Below, piece after piece: positions 8,177-17,951 of a DNA stretch of 64,000 nucleotides. The stretch lies in contig JAAYNW010000066.1 in the NCBI GenBank assembly GCA_012520655.1, forward strand, positions 18,928 through 82,927, in the 5' to 3' direction. Every line of letters begins with the position of its first letter. Positions within the stretch are counted from its first letter, which is position 1. The DNA comes from Clostridiales bacterium. GTDB lineage: Bacteria; Bacillota; Clostridia; Lachnospirales; Lachnospiraceae. The notes beneath the pieces are model-generated. The model did not search any database. It saw only the letters and a program-made list of their open reading frames with translations, and had not been told where the DNA came from. A program made the position numbers and the translations under genes.

Positions 8177-9832
8177 CTAAACATGAAAACAACTTCCTCC
8201 GACGAACTCCCGGCAAATGGAATTCTTCGGTAGGTTGTCACTGCTCACACCAATAAAATATTCCAAGAACTTTAAAAGCCTCTTTGCTTCATGATATTCG
8301 GGTTCGCCCTTTTCTATTCCAAAAAGAAGAGGTTCCGCATACTGCTTTAATACTGCCAGTTCGTAAATCAATGCGGAGTTAAACATGGCGTCCGCACTCT
8401 CCTGAAACGGAAAAATATATTTTTCCTCTCCCTTTCTGACAGAACTCCACAGCTCAATAGTTCTTTTTGCACAAGCGCCTCTCGTACGCGCATCTCTGAC
8501 CATACGTCTTAGAAGTCTGCCATCCGTAGTCGGAATCCTATTGTGCTCATCGATATTAATGCTCGTCAATGCGCTGATGTATATTTTGTACTTGCTTTCA
8601 TTCGGAAGAGAATATGACGTATCGCCGTTCAGTCCATGAATTCCTTCTATCACGAGAACATCATCCGGCCCCAGTTTTTTATAATTCCCCCTATATTCCC
8701 GAAGCCCCGTCTTAAAATTGAAGCTCGGCAATTCCACCGTTTCTCCTTTAAGAAGCTCTGCCATATCCTTATTGAACTGTTCCACGTCAATTGCTTCCAA
8801 GCATTCGAAATTATAATCGCCGTTTTCATCTCTCGGTGTCTTATCCCGATTGACGAAATAATCGTCGAGAGCAATCGGATGAGGCGTAAGTCCGTATGTT
8901 CGAAGCTGTATGGATAATCTGTGCGAAAAAGTTGTCTTCCCCGAAGAAGAAGGGCCTGCAATCATGACGAACTTCACTCCGCCTCGCTGTACGATATCTT
9001 GGGCAATCTCCCCGATTCTTCTTTCCTGCAACGCTTCCTGGACCAGTATCAGGTCATTGATATTCCCCTTACAAATCTGATCGTTCAGGTCTCCTACGGT
9101 ATCGACACCCACCATATTACCCCATTCATCCGATTTTTTCAAGGTTTCAAATAATTTTTCTCTGGGTTCCATCATAGGAAGCTTATCCGGCACCTGTTGT
9201 TCCGGCAGTAAAAGCATTAAACCCTCTTCATAAGAAAACACCTCAAAATATTTTACATAACCGGTGCTTGGAAGCATATAGCCATAAAAATAGTCGTAAT
9301 AACCATCCAGACAATAGACATTCACATTAGAGCTTCTTCTGTAACGAAAAAGCTTTTCTTTGTCTTTCATATTCTGCCCGCGAAAGATTTCCAAAGCTTC
9401 ATTAATCGGATAAGATTTTTTGGTAATCGGTATATCTGCCTCTACCAATTCGTGCATTCTTTTGTTCAGACTGCGGATGAACTCCGGCTCGACTTTGAAA
9501 TCGCCGTCTATGCTGCAATAATATCCGGGACCGATAGCAAACTCCACTTTAATCTTCCTCAATGTGTTTTCCCCTACCACATCTCTGAGCGCTTTGATTA
9601 ACAGCATGACTGCCGTGCGCACATAGGTTTTGTGGCCTGCCGAATCGCCTAAGGTAATAAATGTCAGTTCACAATCCTTACTTACTTCCTTGATCAGTTC
9701 CCTTATCTTCCCATTAGCGGTTACGAGAGCAATCCTCTGTCGATATTGATTCTGATATTCTTTCGCTATTTCTTCGTACAACGTACCTTTTTCGTATTGC
9801 CTCTTTTCGCCGTCTATCGTAACTGTAACCAT
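8177..9832 (-). CDS. Nucleoside (uridine-type) kinase with N-terminal TGS-like domain
   Basis: The N-terminal 60 residues look like a TGS/ubiquitin-like domain (VTVTIDGEKRQYEKGT), followed by a threonyl-tRNA-synthetase-like second domain (about 60-230) and a uridine kinase/phosphoribulokinase domain with P-loop AGPSSSGKTT (about residue 290) and the DDYFVNRD motif. Proteins of this layout are common in clostridia and are annotated as nucleoside kinases; the exact substrate is unknown. The ATG at 9832 is chosen because GGAGG lies five bases upstream; a TTG four codons earlier lacks such a site. It ends four bases before rnpB. Confidence 0.82.
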   Translation of the reverse strand: MVTVTIDGEKRQYEKGTLYEEIAKEYQNQYRQRIALVTANGKIRELIKEVSKDCELTFITLGDSAGHKTYVRTAVMLLIKALRDVVGENTLRKIKVEFAIGPGYYCSIDGDFKVEPEFIRSLNKRMHELVEADIPITKKSYPINEALEIFRGQNMKDKEKLFRYRRSSNVNVYCLDGYYDYFYGYMLPSTGYVKYFEVFSYEEGLMLLLPEQQVPDKLPMMEPREKLFETLKKSDEWGNMVGVDTVGDLNDQICKGNINDLILVQEALQERRIGEIAQDIVQRGGVKFVMIAGPSSSGKTTFSHRLSIQLRTYGLTPHPIALDDYFVNRDKTPRDENGDYNFECLEAIDVEQFNKDMAELLKGETVELPSFNFKTGLREYRGNYKKLGPDDVLVIEGIHGLNGDTSYSLPNESKYKIYISALTSINIDEHNRIPTTDGRLLRRMVRDARTRGACAKRTIELWSSVRKGEEKYIFPFQESADAMFNSALIYELAVLKQYAEPLLFGIEKGEPEYHEAKRLLKFLEYFIGVSSDNLPKNSICREFVGGSCFHV

Positions 9833-9854
9833 TATATCCTCCAAATCCTGCTGC

Positions 9855-10637
9855 CTACATTATCCAAAACGGATTCTTTTCTTTTGCCGCAAATACGGTA
9901 AGCTGCGGCAGCTCTCTTTTAATATATTCCCTCATATATGGAATAAATATCTTCTCCAGACCAAAATGACCGGCATCGATGATCATAAGGCCCTGCGCCA
10001 TCGCATCCAATCCCTCGTGATGCTCGATATCTCCCGTAATGAGCACCTCTGCCCCCGCCACCACTGCCGGCTTTATCATCGACTTACCGGAGCCCGGCGA
10101 TACTGCTGCCCATTCGATAGGCGTATCCGGCTCTCCGTATATTTTTACATTCTCCAAATCAAATGTTTCTTTTACAAAAGAAGCACATTCCTCCAGAGTC
10201 ATGACCTGAACAAGTCTTCCATATCTGCCGATTCCCTCTTTTGCAATCTCATCCTCATAAGTGATGTCAAGAACCTGTCGATTCGTTAAGCCCAGTTCAT
10301 CAGCCGCCGCATCCGCCATACCCATTACGTCAAAGTTCGTATGCATCGCATAATAGCTTATATCATTGTGCAAAAGTTTTATGATCCTGCGCCCGATAAA
10401 ATCATCCGACGTGATTTTTTTCATGGGAGAAAAGATGAGAGGATGATGCGTCAGAAGCATATCCGCTCCTGCCCGTACCGCTTCGTCTATCACTTCATCC
10501 GTGGCATCAAGCGCTATGCACAGCCTGTTTACTTCCTTGTCTCTTCTTCCCGCAAGAAGCCCTACGTTATCCCAGCTTTCCGCAAAAGAAGAAGGAGAAA
10601 GTCTCTCCAGACTTTCAATGATCTTATCACATCTCAT
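9855..10637 (-). CDS. Nif3-like dinuclear metal-centre protein
   Basis: The sequence shows the NIF3/YqfO family hallmarks: ESWDNVGLLAGR near the N-terminus, the metal ligands in LTHHPLIF, and the C-terminal GDIEHHEGLDAMAQGLMIIDAGHFGLEK. Family members form hexameric rings with a two-metal centre; the biological reaction is unsettled. The ATG at 10637 matches family N-termini (MRCDKIIESLERLSP) and the in-frame ATG ten codons earlier does not. Its position behind trmK and rpoD is the standard Firmicutes arrangement. Confidence 0.9.
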   Translation of the reverse strand: MRCDKIIESLERLSPSSFAESWDNVGLLAGRRDKEVNRLCIALDATDEVIDEAVRAGADMLLTHHPLIFSPMKKITSDDFIGRRIIKLLHNDISYYAMHTNFDVMGMADAAADELGLTNRQVLDITYEDEIAKEGIGRYGRLVQVMTLEECASFVKETFDLENVKIYGEPDTPIEWAAVSPGSGKSMIKPAVVAGAEVLITGDIEHHEGLDAMAQGLMIIDAGHFGLEKIFIPYMREYIKRELPQLTVFAAKEKNPFWIM

Positions 10638-10694
10638 ACACCGCCGCCTTTCCCATACGCTTCTCATATGTTACTCATTTATCGTCTTGACCTT

Positions 10695-11483
10695 TTAATA
10701 TATTAGGCTATGAGCACCTCCTGCATCCATATAAGAAAGTGCCGCATCAATGTCTCTTATCCTGCCTGCTATTTCTCTCCGTCTCATATTCCGCCTGTCG
10801 ATTTGTGTCCCATTTTCTTCGCCAGACTTTTCCAGATCTCTGAGAATTTCTTCGCATAAGGCCCGTTCTTTTATTAAGAATCCAAGCAATATGGGATTCT
10901 TTCTTTTTAAAAGGACAGGGCCGTACTTATCGTCTACCTGCCGGCTGACGACCGGGAGTTCTTCCTGTCCTATATCTCCTGTCGTAGGCTGCACTTTTAT
11001 GACCGAATAATATTTTCCGTCCTCCAAAATCATATTCTCATCTGTTATAAGATATCCCTGCTCCCGCAAGTATTCTCTCATTCCCTGCAGCTCAGATTGA
11101 GGCTGCAGGATAAATTCCTTCATGGAACGTACTTTCTCCCTTCCTTCTTCAAGTATCCGTTTCATCAATTTGCCGCCCATGCCTGCACAAATCAGAGTAT
11201 CGGCCTCACCCGGAAGAAGTGACGTCACTCCGTCGGACAATCTGGTCTCTATGTAATCTGTCAAAGCATAATCTTCGACATGTTTTCTCGCCGCTTCCAG
11301 AGGTCCCTTTCTTACATCCATAGCGATTGCTTTAGGACATATACCGGTTTTTACCAGGTAAATAGATATGAATCCATGATCGCAGCCTACATCACACACA
11401 GCATTTCCCTTCGTTACCATATGGGCTACGGCGGACATTCTGTCCGATAATACAACTTCCTTTAAACTTCTGTCTGCACTCAT
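10695..11483 (-). CDS. trmK: tRNA (adenine22-N1)-methyltransferase TrmK
   Basis: The N-terminal Rossmann methyltransferase domain has the S-adenosylmethionine motif VCDVGCDHGFISIYL (about 28-42), then ICAGMGG at about 105, matching the YqfN/TrmK family that methylates N1 of A22 in tRNA. The C-terminal third is helical and charged. It lies 13 bp downstream of rpoD and 57 bp upstream of the Nif3-like start, the usual order in Firmicutes, so it is probably in the dgt-dnaG-rpoD transcript. Confidence 0.92.
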   Translation of the reverse strand: MSADRSLKEVVLSDRMSAVAHMVTKGNAVCDVGCDHGFISIYLVKTGICPKAIAMDVRKGPLEAARKHVEDYALTDYIETRLSDGVTSLLPGEADTLICAGMGGKLMKRILEEGREKVRSMKEFILQPQSELQGMREYLREQGYLITDENMILEDGKYYSVIKVQPTTGDIGQEELPVVSRQVDDKYGPVLLKRKNPILLGFLIKERALCEEILRDLEKSGEENGTQIDRRNMRRREIAGRIRDIDAALSYMDAGGAHSLIY

Positions 11484-11496
11484 TATCTTAATCCGA

Positions 11497-12621
11497 TTAA
11501 TCCAAGTAGTCTTTTAGTTTGCGGCTTCTGCTAGGATGCCTTAATTTACGAAGCGCTTTCGCTTCTATCTGTCTGATACGTTCGCGGGTAACATTGAACT
11601 CTTTACCGACTTCTTCCAGCGTTCTCGCACGTCCGTCATCCAGACCAAAACGCAATCGAAGCACTTTCTGTTCTCTTTCCGTCAAGGTTCCGAGCACTTC
11701 CACCAGCTGTTCTTTTAATAAAGTAAAGGCGGCCGCATCTGCGGGTACCGGAACGTTGTCATCCTGGATAAAGTCTCCCAAATGACTGTCTTCTTCTTCT
11801 CCGATAGGCGTTTCCAAAGAAACCGGCTCCTGAGAAATCTTAAGAATCTCTCTTACCCTGTCTACAGGCATATTCATTTCTTCCGCAATCTCTTCCGGAG
11901 AAGGCTCGCGTCCCAATTCCTGCAAAAGCTGTCTGCTTACGCGAATCAGCTTATTGATTGTCTCTACCATATGGACCGGAATACGTATCGTTCTCGCCTG
12001 ATCGGCAATAGCTCTTGTAATAGCCTGACGAATCCACCATGTAGCATACGTAGAAAACTTGTATCCCTTTCTGTAGTCAAACTTTTCCACAGCCTTAATA
12101 AGACCAAGATTGCCTTCCTGAATTAAATCGAGGAAAAGCATACCGCGGCCTACATATCTTTTCGCTATGCTGACAACAAGACGCAAGTTCGCTTCCGCAA
12201 GACGTTTCTTCGCTTCGTCATCTCCCATTTCCATTTTCTTCGCAAGCTCAATCTCTTCCTCCGCACTAAGAAGAGGGACCTTTCCGATTTCTTTCAGATA
12301 CATTCTGACGGGATCCTCGATACTGATGCCGTCCGGCACGGAAAGATCGATGCTCTCCACATCTACCTCGTCTTCCTCCGTAAGAATAATCTCCTCATCA
12401 TCCACGTCATCGTCTTCCGTGATACGAAGTACATCCACGCTGTTTTGCTCCAGAGTTTCCATTATCTTATCGAACTGTTCCTCCTCAAGCGCCATGTCGG
12501 CGAAGAAGTCGTTAATCTCCTGATATTCCAGAACATTTTTTTTCTTTTTAGCAGTGTTTAAGAGTTCCTTCAAATGCTCCTCAAACTTTGCCTGTGTGTT
12601 TTCATCCATTTTAGGTTCCAT
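11497..12621 (-). CDS. rpoD: Primary RNA polymerase sigma factor
   Basis: A full sigma-70 of 374 aa: acidic N-terminal region (residues 60-95), region 1.2 ([11 protein letters not shown], 103-113), region 2.1-2.4 ([16 protein letters not shown] to [19 protein letters not shown], 145-210), region 3, and region 4.2 with [20 protein letters not shown] (344-363). Region 4.2 matches the major housekeeping factor that recognises TTGACA/TATAAT, consistent with the promoters found in this window. GAGG lies four bases before the ATG at 12621; an ATG four codons in (12609) is an alternative. It is co-directional with dnaG upstream and trmK downstream. Confidence 0.97.
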   Translation of the reverse strand: MEPKMDENTQAKFEEHLKELLNTAKKKKNVLEYQEINDFFADMALEEEQFDKIMETLEQNSVDVLRITEDDDVDDEEIILTEEDEVDVESIDLSVPDGISIEDPVRMYLKEIGKVPLLSAEEEIELAKKMEMGDDEAKKRLAEANLRLVVSIAKRYVGRGMLFLDLIQEGNLGLIKAVEKFDYRKGYKFSTYATWWIRQAITRAIADQARTIRIPVHMVETINKLIRVSRQLLQELGREPSPEEIAEEMNMPVDRVREILKISQEPVSLETPIGEEEDSHLGDFIQDDNVPVPADAAAFTLLKEQLVEVLGTLTEREQKVLRLRFGLDDGRARTLEEVGKEFNVTRERIRQIEAKALRKLRHPSRSRKLKDYLD

Positions 12622-12649
12622 CCTTCCTCAAGTAGTCATAGTATTATCT

Positions 12650-14425
12650 TTAATCCAAAGAAATATGCGTTTTGCTAAGTTCTTCCAACGCTTTTTTTCC
12701 CGCAATCACCTGATTTACGGCGCTGATATCCGCTCCCAACTTTCCGGAATAGTATTCATAGCTATTCTTTTTCACGGTATAAAGGATATCGTGGAATGCC
12801 TTTTCCCGTTCCTGTTTCGTCTCCAGTTCCTCAAGCTTAGTGTTAAAAAGCGCCGCTACCTCCCGCTGATCCTCTTCATCCGTAAATAGGCTGACTATAT
12901 AAGCCGGATTAAGCTTTCCCTGTTTAAGATCTTCGAACAGCTTGTCCGCCACTTTACGATATAACTCTACCGTAAAATCCTCAGGCGATATATATTTTAC
13001 AATTTTAGGAAATACTCCGGGTTCCTCTGTAATCCAAGTAATGAGAAGCCTCTGCGCCTTTTTCATATTCTCCTCCGGTGTATTCTTCTTCTCCGCAATC
13101 CCTGACTTCGGACGAACTACCGGACTCACAAGCCCAGTCTTTGCCGCATATGAAGTTACGAGCTTCCTTAAATTGTCAAAACCTATGCCATATTTATCCG
13201 CTACCGCTTCTATGTAGTTTTCCCGTTCTACTTCCTCCGGAAAACCGCACAGCTTTTTCGCTATTTCTCTATGGAACTTCGTCTTGGATTCCGGATCTCT
13301 TAAGTTATAGTCCTTTTCCATGATACGAAGCTCGAAGAAAAAGCTGTTCTCCGCATCGTTCATTCTCTGCAAAAATGCGTCGATTCCCAGATTCTTTATA
13401 AACTCATCCGGATCCTTATAAGGTTCCAAATTAATGATTTTACCGCTCAACCCCACTTCTTTCAAAATAGAAATAGCTCTGAGCGCCGCGTTTATTCCCG
13501 CGCCATCGCTGTCATAGGCAAGAAGCACCTCCTGCGTATATCTGCGAAGGAGGTTCGCCTGTCCCGCCGTAAATGCAGTTCCAAGCGATGCCACCGCCTG
13601 CGTAAATCCGGCCTGATGCATAGCAATCACATCCATATAACCTTCACAAAGAATCACATTACTCTGCCGCGAGGTTCTTGCGAAATTCAAGCCGTACAAA
13701 TTACGGCTCTTATCGAAGACTATCGTTTCCGGCGAGTTCAAATATTTCGGTTTGGCATCGCCCATAACGCGCCCGCCGAAACCTATCACTCTATGATTGA
13801 TATCCTGAATGGGAAATATCACTCTGTTCCAGAATTTATCGTGCATTCCGTATTTCTCATCGTAGCTTGCCAGTCCCGCTTCCTGTATTAAATCGTCTCC
13901 GTAGCCCTTAGAACGCAAATATCGTATCAAATCGTTACTCGACACATTGGCAAAACCGAGGCCGAATTTTTTCATCGTCTCATCGCTTAGCTGCCTGTCC
14001 GCCAAATAGCGGTAGCCTATACTGCCACGCTGTGAACGGAGCTGGTAGTAAAAATATTTTGCCGCTTCTTTATTTACTTCCAACAGTTTATTTCTTTTGC
14101 TCTCCTTTTTCTTTATCTCTTCCGAATATTCTATCTCGGGCAAATCCACATTTACTCTGTCCGCAAGCATCTTTATCGCCTCCGGAAAAGTAAAGTTCTC
14201 ATACTCCATAATAAAAGTAAATACGTTTCCGCCTGCACCACAGCCGAAGCAATAATACATCTGCTTACTTCTCGAAACGGAAAAAGATGGGGACTTTTCA
14301 TTGTGAAAAGGGCAGAGACCGAAATGGCTGCTTCCTTTTTTCTGCAAACGTACATACCCGGAAATCACATCTACTATATCGTTTTTCAATCGTACTTCTT
14401 CTACTAACTCATCAGGATAGTACAC
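12650..14425 (-). CDS. dnaG: DNA primase
   Basis: At 591 aa it is full length. The CHC2 zinc site is C38, H41, C59, C62 (LCPFHNEKSPSFSV, YYCFGCGAGG). The catalytic core and TOPRIM domain follow (VILCEGYMDVI about residue 260 and YDSDGAG about 305), then a C-terminal helicase-binding region. It makes RNA primers at the replication fork. The start is GTG (14425) with GAAGGG seven bases upstream. It forms part of the macromolecular synthesis operon with rpoD, 28 bp downstream. Confidence 0.97.
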   Translation of the reverse strand: MYYPDELVEEVRLKNDIVDVISGYVRLQKKGSSHFGLCPFHNEKSPSFSVSRSKQMYYCFGCGAGGNVFTFIMEYENFTFPEAIKMLADRVNVDLPEIEYSEEIKKKESKRNKLLEVNKEAAKYFYYQLRSQRGSIGYRYLADRQLSDETMKKFGLGFANVSSNDLIRYLRSKGYGDDLIQEAGLASYDEKYGMHDKFWNRVIFPIQDINHRVIGFGGRVMGDAKPKYLNSPETIVFDKSRNLYGLNFARTSRQSNVILCEGYMDVIAMHQAGFTQAVASLGTAFTAGQANLLRRYTQEVLLAYDSDGAGINAALRAISILKEVGLSGKIINLEPYKDPDEFIKNLGIDAFLQRMNDAENSFFFELRIMEKDYNLRDPESKTKFHREIAKKLCGFPEEVERENYIEAVADKYGIGFDNLRKLVTSYAAKTGLVSPVVRPKSGIAEKKNTPEENMKKAQRLLITWITEEPGVFPKIVKYISPEDFTVELYRKVADKLFEDLKQGKLNPAYIVSLFTDEEDQREVAALFNTKLEELETKQEREKAFHDILYTVKKNSYEYYSGKLGADISAVNQVIAGKKALEELSKTHISLD

Positions 14426-14472
14426 TTTTTTTCCCTTCTTTTATATAAATAATTCAATATCTCATCACATTC

Positions 14473-15486
14473 TCAATAATGCCACGATTTCGGTATGAAC
14501 AATTCCTCATACTTCGCAATGGCAAATCGATCCGTCATCGCTCCTATGAAATCGCACACAATGATTTCCGGATGCTCACCATGCTCCTCCATTCGTGCAG
14601 TCAGGTGCTTCGGAATAAGCTCCATATGGCGAAGATAATATTCATAAAGCGATTCCATAAGCATCTCCGCTTTCTTCTCTTCGCTTTTTGCTTCTTTGTT
14701 CTTGTACACCATTTCGAACATAAAAGCTCTTAATTTCTTCATAGCTTCCGCAACCGGGACAGACATCATAATATCGTCTTTGTCATAGCTGGTCGTTACC
14801 AAATCATGAATGAAGTGGTCAAGACGCTCTCCTGTCGTCTCTCCGATCACCTCTGCTATTTCCTTAGGCACATCGGACTCCTTTAGAATTCCTCCGCGAA
14901 TGGCATCGTCCATATCGTGGTGGATATATGCAATCTTATCCGAAAAACGGACAATCTTTCCTTCCAGTGTAGATGGCATTCCTTTTGTCTGGTGATTCCG
15001 TATTCCGTCTCTGACTTCTTCCGTAAGATTCAGTCCCTGCCCGTCCTTCTCCAAGCAATCCACCGTGCGGACGCTTTGTTCGCTATGGCAAAAACCATAA
15101 GGACATACTCTGTCAAGGGCGCGCTCCCCCGCATGACCAAAGGGCGTATGCCCCAAATCATGTCCCAGAGCGATAGCTTCCACCAAATCTTCGTTCATCC
15201 GGAGTGCCTTTGCAATCGTGCGCGCATTCTGGGATACTTCAAGGGTATGAGTCAGTCTCGTCCTGTAATGATCTCCTTCCGGCGTCAAAAAAACCTGCGT
15301 TTTATCCTTTAACCGCCTGAACGCCTTACTGTGCAATATTCTATCGCGGTCTCTCTGATAGACCGGCCGGATATCGCATTGCTCTTCCTCCCTGAGTCTG
15401 CCTTTGGAATTCATGCTTAGAGACGCATAAGGACTTAAATATTCTTTTTCCCATTGTTCCAGTTTCTCACGAATTAACATAGTCAC
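14473..15486 (-). CDS. dgt: Deoxyguanosinetriphosphate triphosphohydrolase-like protein
   Basis: HD-domain protein of 337 aa with the family motifs RDRILHSKAFRRLKDKTQVF, HTLEVSQ, and GHDLGHTPFGHAGE, which carry the H...HD...D metal ligands. The family converts dGTP to deoxyguanosine plus triphosphate. The start is ambiguous: a GTG at 15486 lies ten bases from GAGGT, and an ATG is two codons further in (15480). It heads the dgt-dnaG-rpoD-trmK-nif3 run, the common clostridial order, and no gene precedes it for 120 bp. Confidence 0.92.
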   Translation of the reverse strand: MTMLIREKLEQWEKEYLSPYASLSMNSKGRLREEEQCDIRPVYQRDRDRILHSKAFRRLKDKTQVFLTPEGDHYRTRLTHTLEVSQNARTIAKALRMNEDLVEAIALGHDLGHTPFGHAGERALDRVCPYGFCHSEQSVRTVDCLEKDGQGLNLTEEVRDGIRNHQTKGMPSTLEGKIVRFSDKIAYIHHDMDDAIRGGILKESDVPKEIAEVIGETTGERLDHFIHDLVTTSYDKDDIMMSVPVAEAMKKLRAFMFEMVYKNKEAKSEEKKAEMLMESLYEYYLRHMELIPKHLTARMEEHGEHPEIIVCDFIGAMTDRFAIAKYEELFIPKSWHY

Positions 15487-15609
15487 TTAAGCTTCTACCT
15501 CAACCTTTCACTGTCACACAAATTGTAGCCACTGTTTTAAATATTCTCGGTCAACATCCAAATTCCTTTATTTTTTCTTTATTTTACAGTTATTTTTTCA
15601 TCGCATCCG

Positions 15610-16518
15610 TTATCGGCATATATCATAAATAAATTCCGCGTTCTTATCCATAGCCTCATACGCCGTTTTAAACGGAGACATTTGGAAAACATGCCACATT
15701 CCTTTAAATATGTCGATTTTTACCGGAACATTGGCCTTTACCATTTTCTTGTGGAGCATGGTAGCGTCGCTTAACAGTATTTCATTATCACCCACCTGTA
15801 TATAAGTCGAAGGAAAGCCTTCAAAATCTCCAAAAATCGGAGAAATAAACGGATTTTCCAAGTTCTGCCCGCAGGCATAATTACAAATCATCTGTTCAAT
15901 ATATTCTTCGTTCAGTACAGGGTCCACTTCTTTTTTACTCCCATGAGTATTTCCCGAGGCTGTAAGATCCGTCCACGGAGACATAAGAACAAGACCTCTC
16001 GGGAGGATTCTTCCTTCCCCTTTTAACTTATGGGTGAGAGCAAGCGCCAGATTCCCCCCTGCCGAATCCCCCGCCACAATGACATCTCTCGCCCCGTATC
16101 CTAAGAGCATCAAATAATTCCACGCTGTCATAGCATCCTCCAATGCCGCCGGATAAGGATACTCAGGCGCCAGCCTGTAGTCGAAGCTAAGTACATCCAT
16201 GGAGGTTGACATAGCCAGTTTCGTGGTCAATGTTCTCGCATATTGGCTGCTGCCGGTAGAATATCCGCCGCCGTGGCAATACAGTATCACATATTTTTTC
16301 ATATGTGCTCTGTTCACGGCTATCCATTCCCCGTACATATTCTCAATTTGCGTCGCTTTTACGGTTGTTTCCTTGCTGCTTCCCAAAAAAGCGCCGAAAT
16401 AGTCCTGCGATTGCCTGTGCTTCTCAATATCCGCGTTCTCCACTACACTATGCACCCGTTTAATAAGGTTCATGAGGTTTTGATTTCTTTTTTCCGACAA
16501 TGCCATATGAATAATCAC
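15610..16518 (-). CDS. Alpha/beta hydrolase (hormone-sensitive-lipase-type esterase)
   Basis: Readable motifs of the HSL/GDXG esterase family: oxyanion-hole HGGG (82-85), nucleophile GDSAGG (150-155, S152), acidic residue in VGDNEILLSDA, and catalytic histidine in GMWHVFQM. Such enzymes hydrolyse short acyl esters. The start could be GTG at 16518 or ATG at 16506 (MALSEKR); both have a weak AAAGG. It is divergent from the condensation-like gene at 16632 with a 113-bp shared promoter region, so the two may act on the same acyl metabolite (inference). Confidence 0.85.
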   Translation of the reverse strand: MIIHMALSEKRNQNLMNLIKRVHSVVENADIEKHRQSQDYFGAFLGSSKETTVKATQIENMYGEWIAVNRAHMKKYVILYCHGGGYSTGSSQYARTLTTKLAMSTSMDVLSFDYRLAPEYPYPAALEDAMTAWNYLMLLGYGARDVIVAGDSAGGNLALALTHKLKGEGRILPRGLVLMSPWTDLTASGNTHGSKKEVDPVLNEEYIEQMICNYACGQNLENPFISPIFGDFEGFPSTYIQVGDNEILLSDATMLHKKMVKANVPVKIDIFKGMWHVFQMSPFKTAYEAMDKNAEFIYDICR

Positions 16519-16559
16519 GCCTTTCGTATAATTAATCTGACACTTTTTAAGCCAATTCT

Positions 16560-16588
16560 ATCACATAATTTACATTTTGTGGTATACT
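16560..16588 (+). promoter_or_regulatory. Extended -10 promoter for the condensation-like/DUF6320 operon
   Basis: -35 ATCACA (16560-16565), 17-base spacer, TGG directly before -10 TATACT (16583-16588). The TGn extension compensates for the moderate -35. It lies about 44 bp before the start codon. Confidence 0.55.
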
Positions 16589-16631
16589 CTATACATTACA
16601 TCAAGAATCTTTTTACTTTTGAGGATTATTT

Positions 16632-17939
16632 ATGACCATAAGCAAAGAAAAGATAACATTGCACAAAAAAAGCGAGCGGAGAACATGGTATAAGCTGGAT
16701 CTATCCGCAATCGTATATCCGACTCTCCAGCGCAAAGATTTTTCTTCCGTGTATCGGCTTTCCGTGGTACTGAAGGAAACCATACGGCCGGATATTCTGC
16801 AGCAGGCGGTGGATGTCGCCCTGAAACGTTTTCCCACTTATAAAGTGGCAATACGCAAGGGACTGTTCTGGCGCTATCTGGAACCGAATAACAGACCCGG
16901 CCCTTTCGTTCAGCCCGACATTAAAAATCCCTGCATGCCTATGCCTTTTAAGGCCAATAACCGTTATCTTGTGAGGATTTATTATCACGAATGCCGAATT
17001 GCGCTGGAGGCTCATCACAGTCTGGGGGACGGAAGCGGCGGCATGTACGTTCTGCAAACAATTACTGCTGTCTACCTTCGTTTGCTCGGCCACAAGATTT
17101 CCAACGGCGGTTTTGTCCTGGATGTGAATCAGGAACCCGATTCCGAAGAACTGGAGGATGCTTACATGCGCTATGCCAACGCACAGGTAAGACCTCCCCG
17201 CCCCGGCGAAAAAACTTATCGGATACGAGGTACGAAGGAACCCTTTTATACGCTCAATATCATTGACGGCATCATGTCCGTAAAAGAGGTAATGGCTGTT
17301 GCCTCCAAATATAACGCGACTATTACGGAATACTTGAACTCCGTACTTCTGTATGCGTTGCTTCAGAAGCAGGCCGCCGAATGGCATATAAAGCTGCGTC
17401 CGGTGAGAATCGCCATGCCGGTTAATTTGCGGCGCTTTTTCCCCTCCAAGACCTTGCGCAACTTCATAACTATGGTATATCCTTCCATCGACCCGAGGCT
17501 TGGAGAATATACCTTCGACGAAATAGTCGCTCACGTGCATAATTATATGCGCTATTATATAAATGAAAAATTCTTAAGAGGAGATATCACGACCAATGCT
17601 GCCACCCAGAGAAATCCGGTAATCCGCATTGTCCCTCTTTTTATAAAGGATTTCATCGTGCGCCTTTTTTACACTAAGGTGCAAGATAAGAATTCCTCGG
17701 CCGGTTTAACTAATATGGGCGCATTAAAAGTACCCGAGGATATGAAGCCGCATATCGAGCGGTTTGACATTTATATGGGACAACCGTTTTCCTCCCGCAC
17801 CAACTGCGCTATTTCCAGTTTTGAAGATACTCTTACCATCAACTTCGCCAGCAGCATCGTAGAGGCCGACGTGGAAAGATATTTCTTCCGCAAGCTTGTT
17901 CAGGATGGCATTCACGTTAAAATAGAAAGTAACCGATAG
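16632..17939 (+). CDS. Condensation/acyltransferase-like protein (alcohol acetyltransferase-type fold)
   Basis: This 435-aa protein carries the HHxxxDG active-site motif of the chloramphenicol acetyltransferase/condensation-domain superfamily: HHSLGDG at 128-134, followed by GGMYVLQTI. The N-terminal part (LSVVLKETIRPDILQQAVDVALKRFP) also fits the superfamily, as does a later RIAMPVNLRRFFPSKTLRNF segment resembling the floor-loop region. No carrier-protein domain is fused, so it may use acyl-CoA or an unknown carrier. GAGG lies seven bases before the ATG. It is followed 12 bp later by a zinc-ribbon membrane protein and faces an esterase gene, a set that looks like a functional unit. Substrates unknown. 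Confidence 0.78.
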   Translation: MTISKEKITLHKKSERRTWYKLDLSAIVYPTLQRKDFSSVYRLSVVLKETIRPDILQQAVDVALKRFPTYKVAIRKGLFWRYLEPNNRPGPFVQPDIKNPCMPMPFKANNRYLVRIYYHECRIALEAHHSLGDGSGGMYVLQTITAVYLRLLGHKISNGGFVLDVNQEPDSEELEDAYMRYANAQVRPPRPGEKTYRIRGTKEPFYTLNIIDGIMSVKEVMAVASKYNATITEYLNSVLLYALLQKQAAEWHIKLRPVRIAMPVNLRRFFPSKTLRNFITMVYPSIDPRLGEYTFDEIVAHVHNYMRYYINEKFLRGDITTNAATQRNPVIRIVPLFIKDFIVRLFYTKVQDKNSSAGLTNMGALKVPEDMKPHIERFDIYMGQPFSSRTNCAISSFEDTLTINFASSIVEADVERYFFRKLVQDGIHVKIESNR

Positions 17940-17951
17940 GAGGTCTTATAT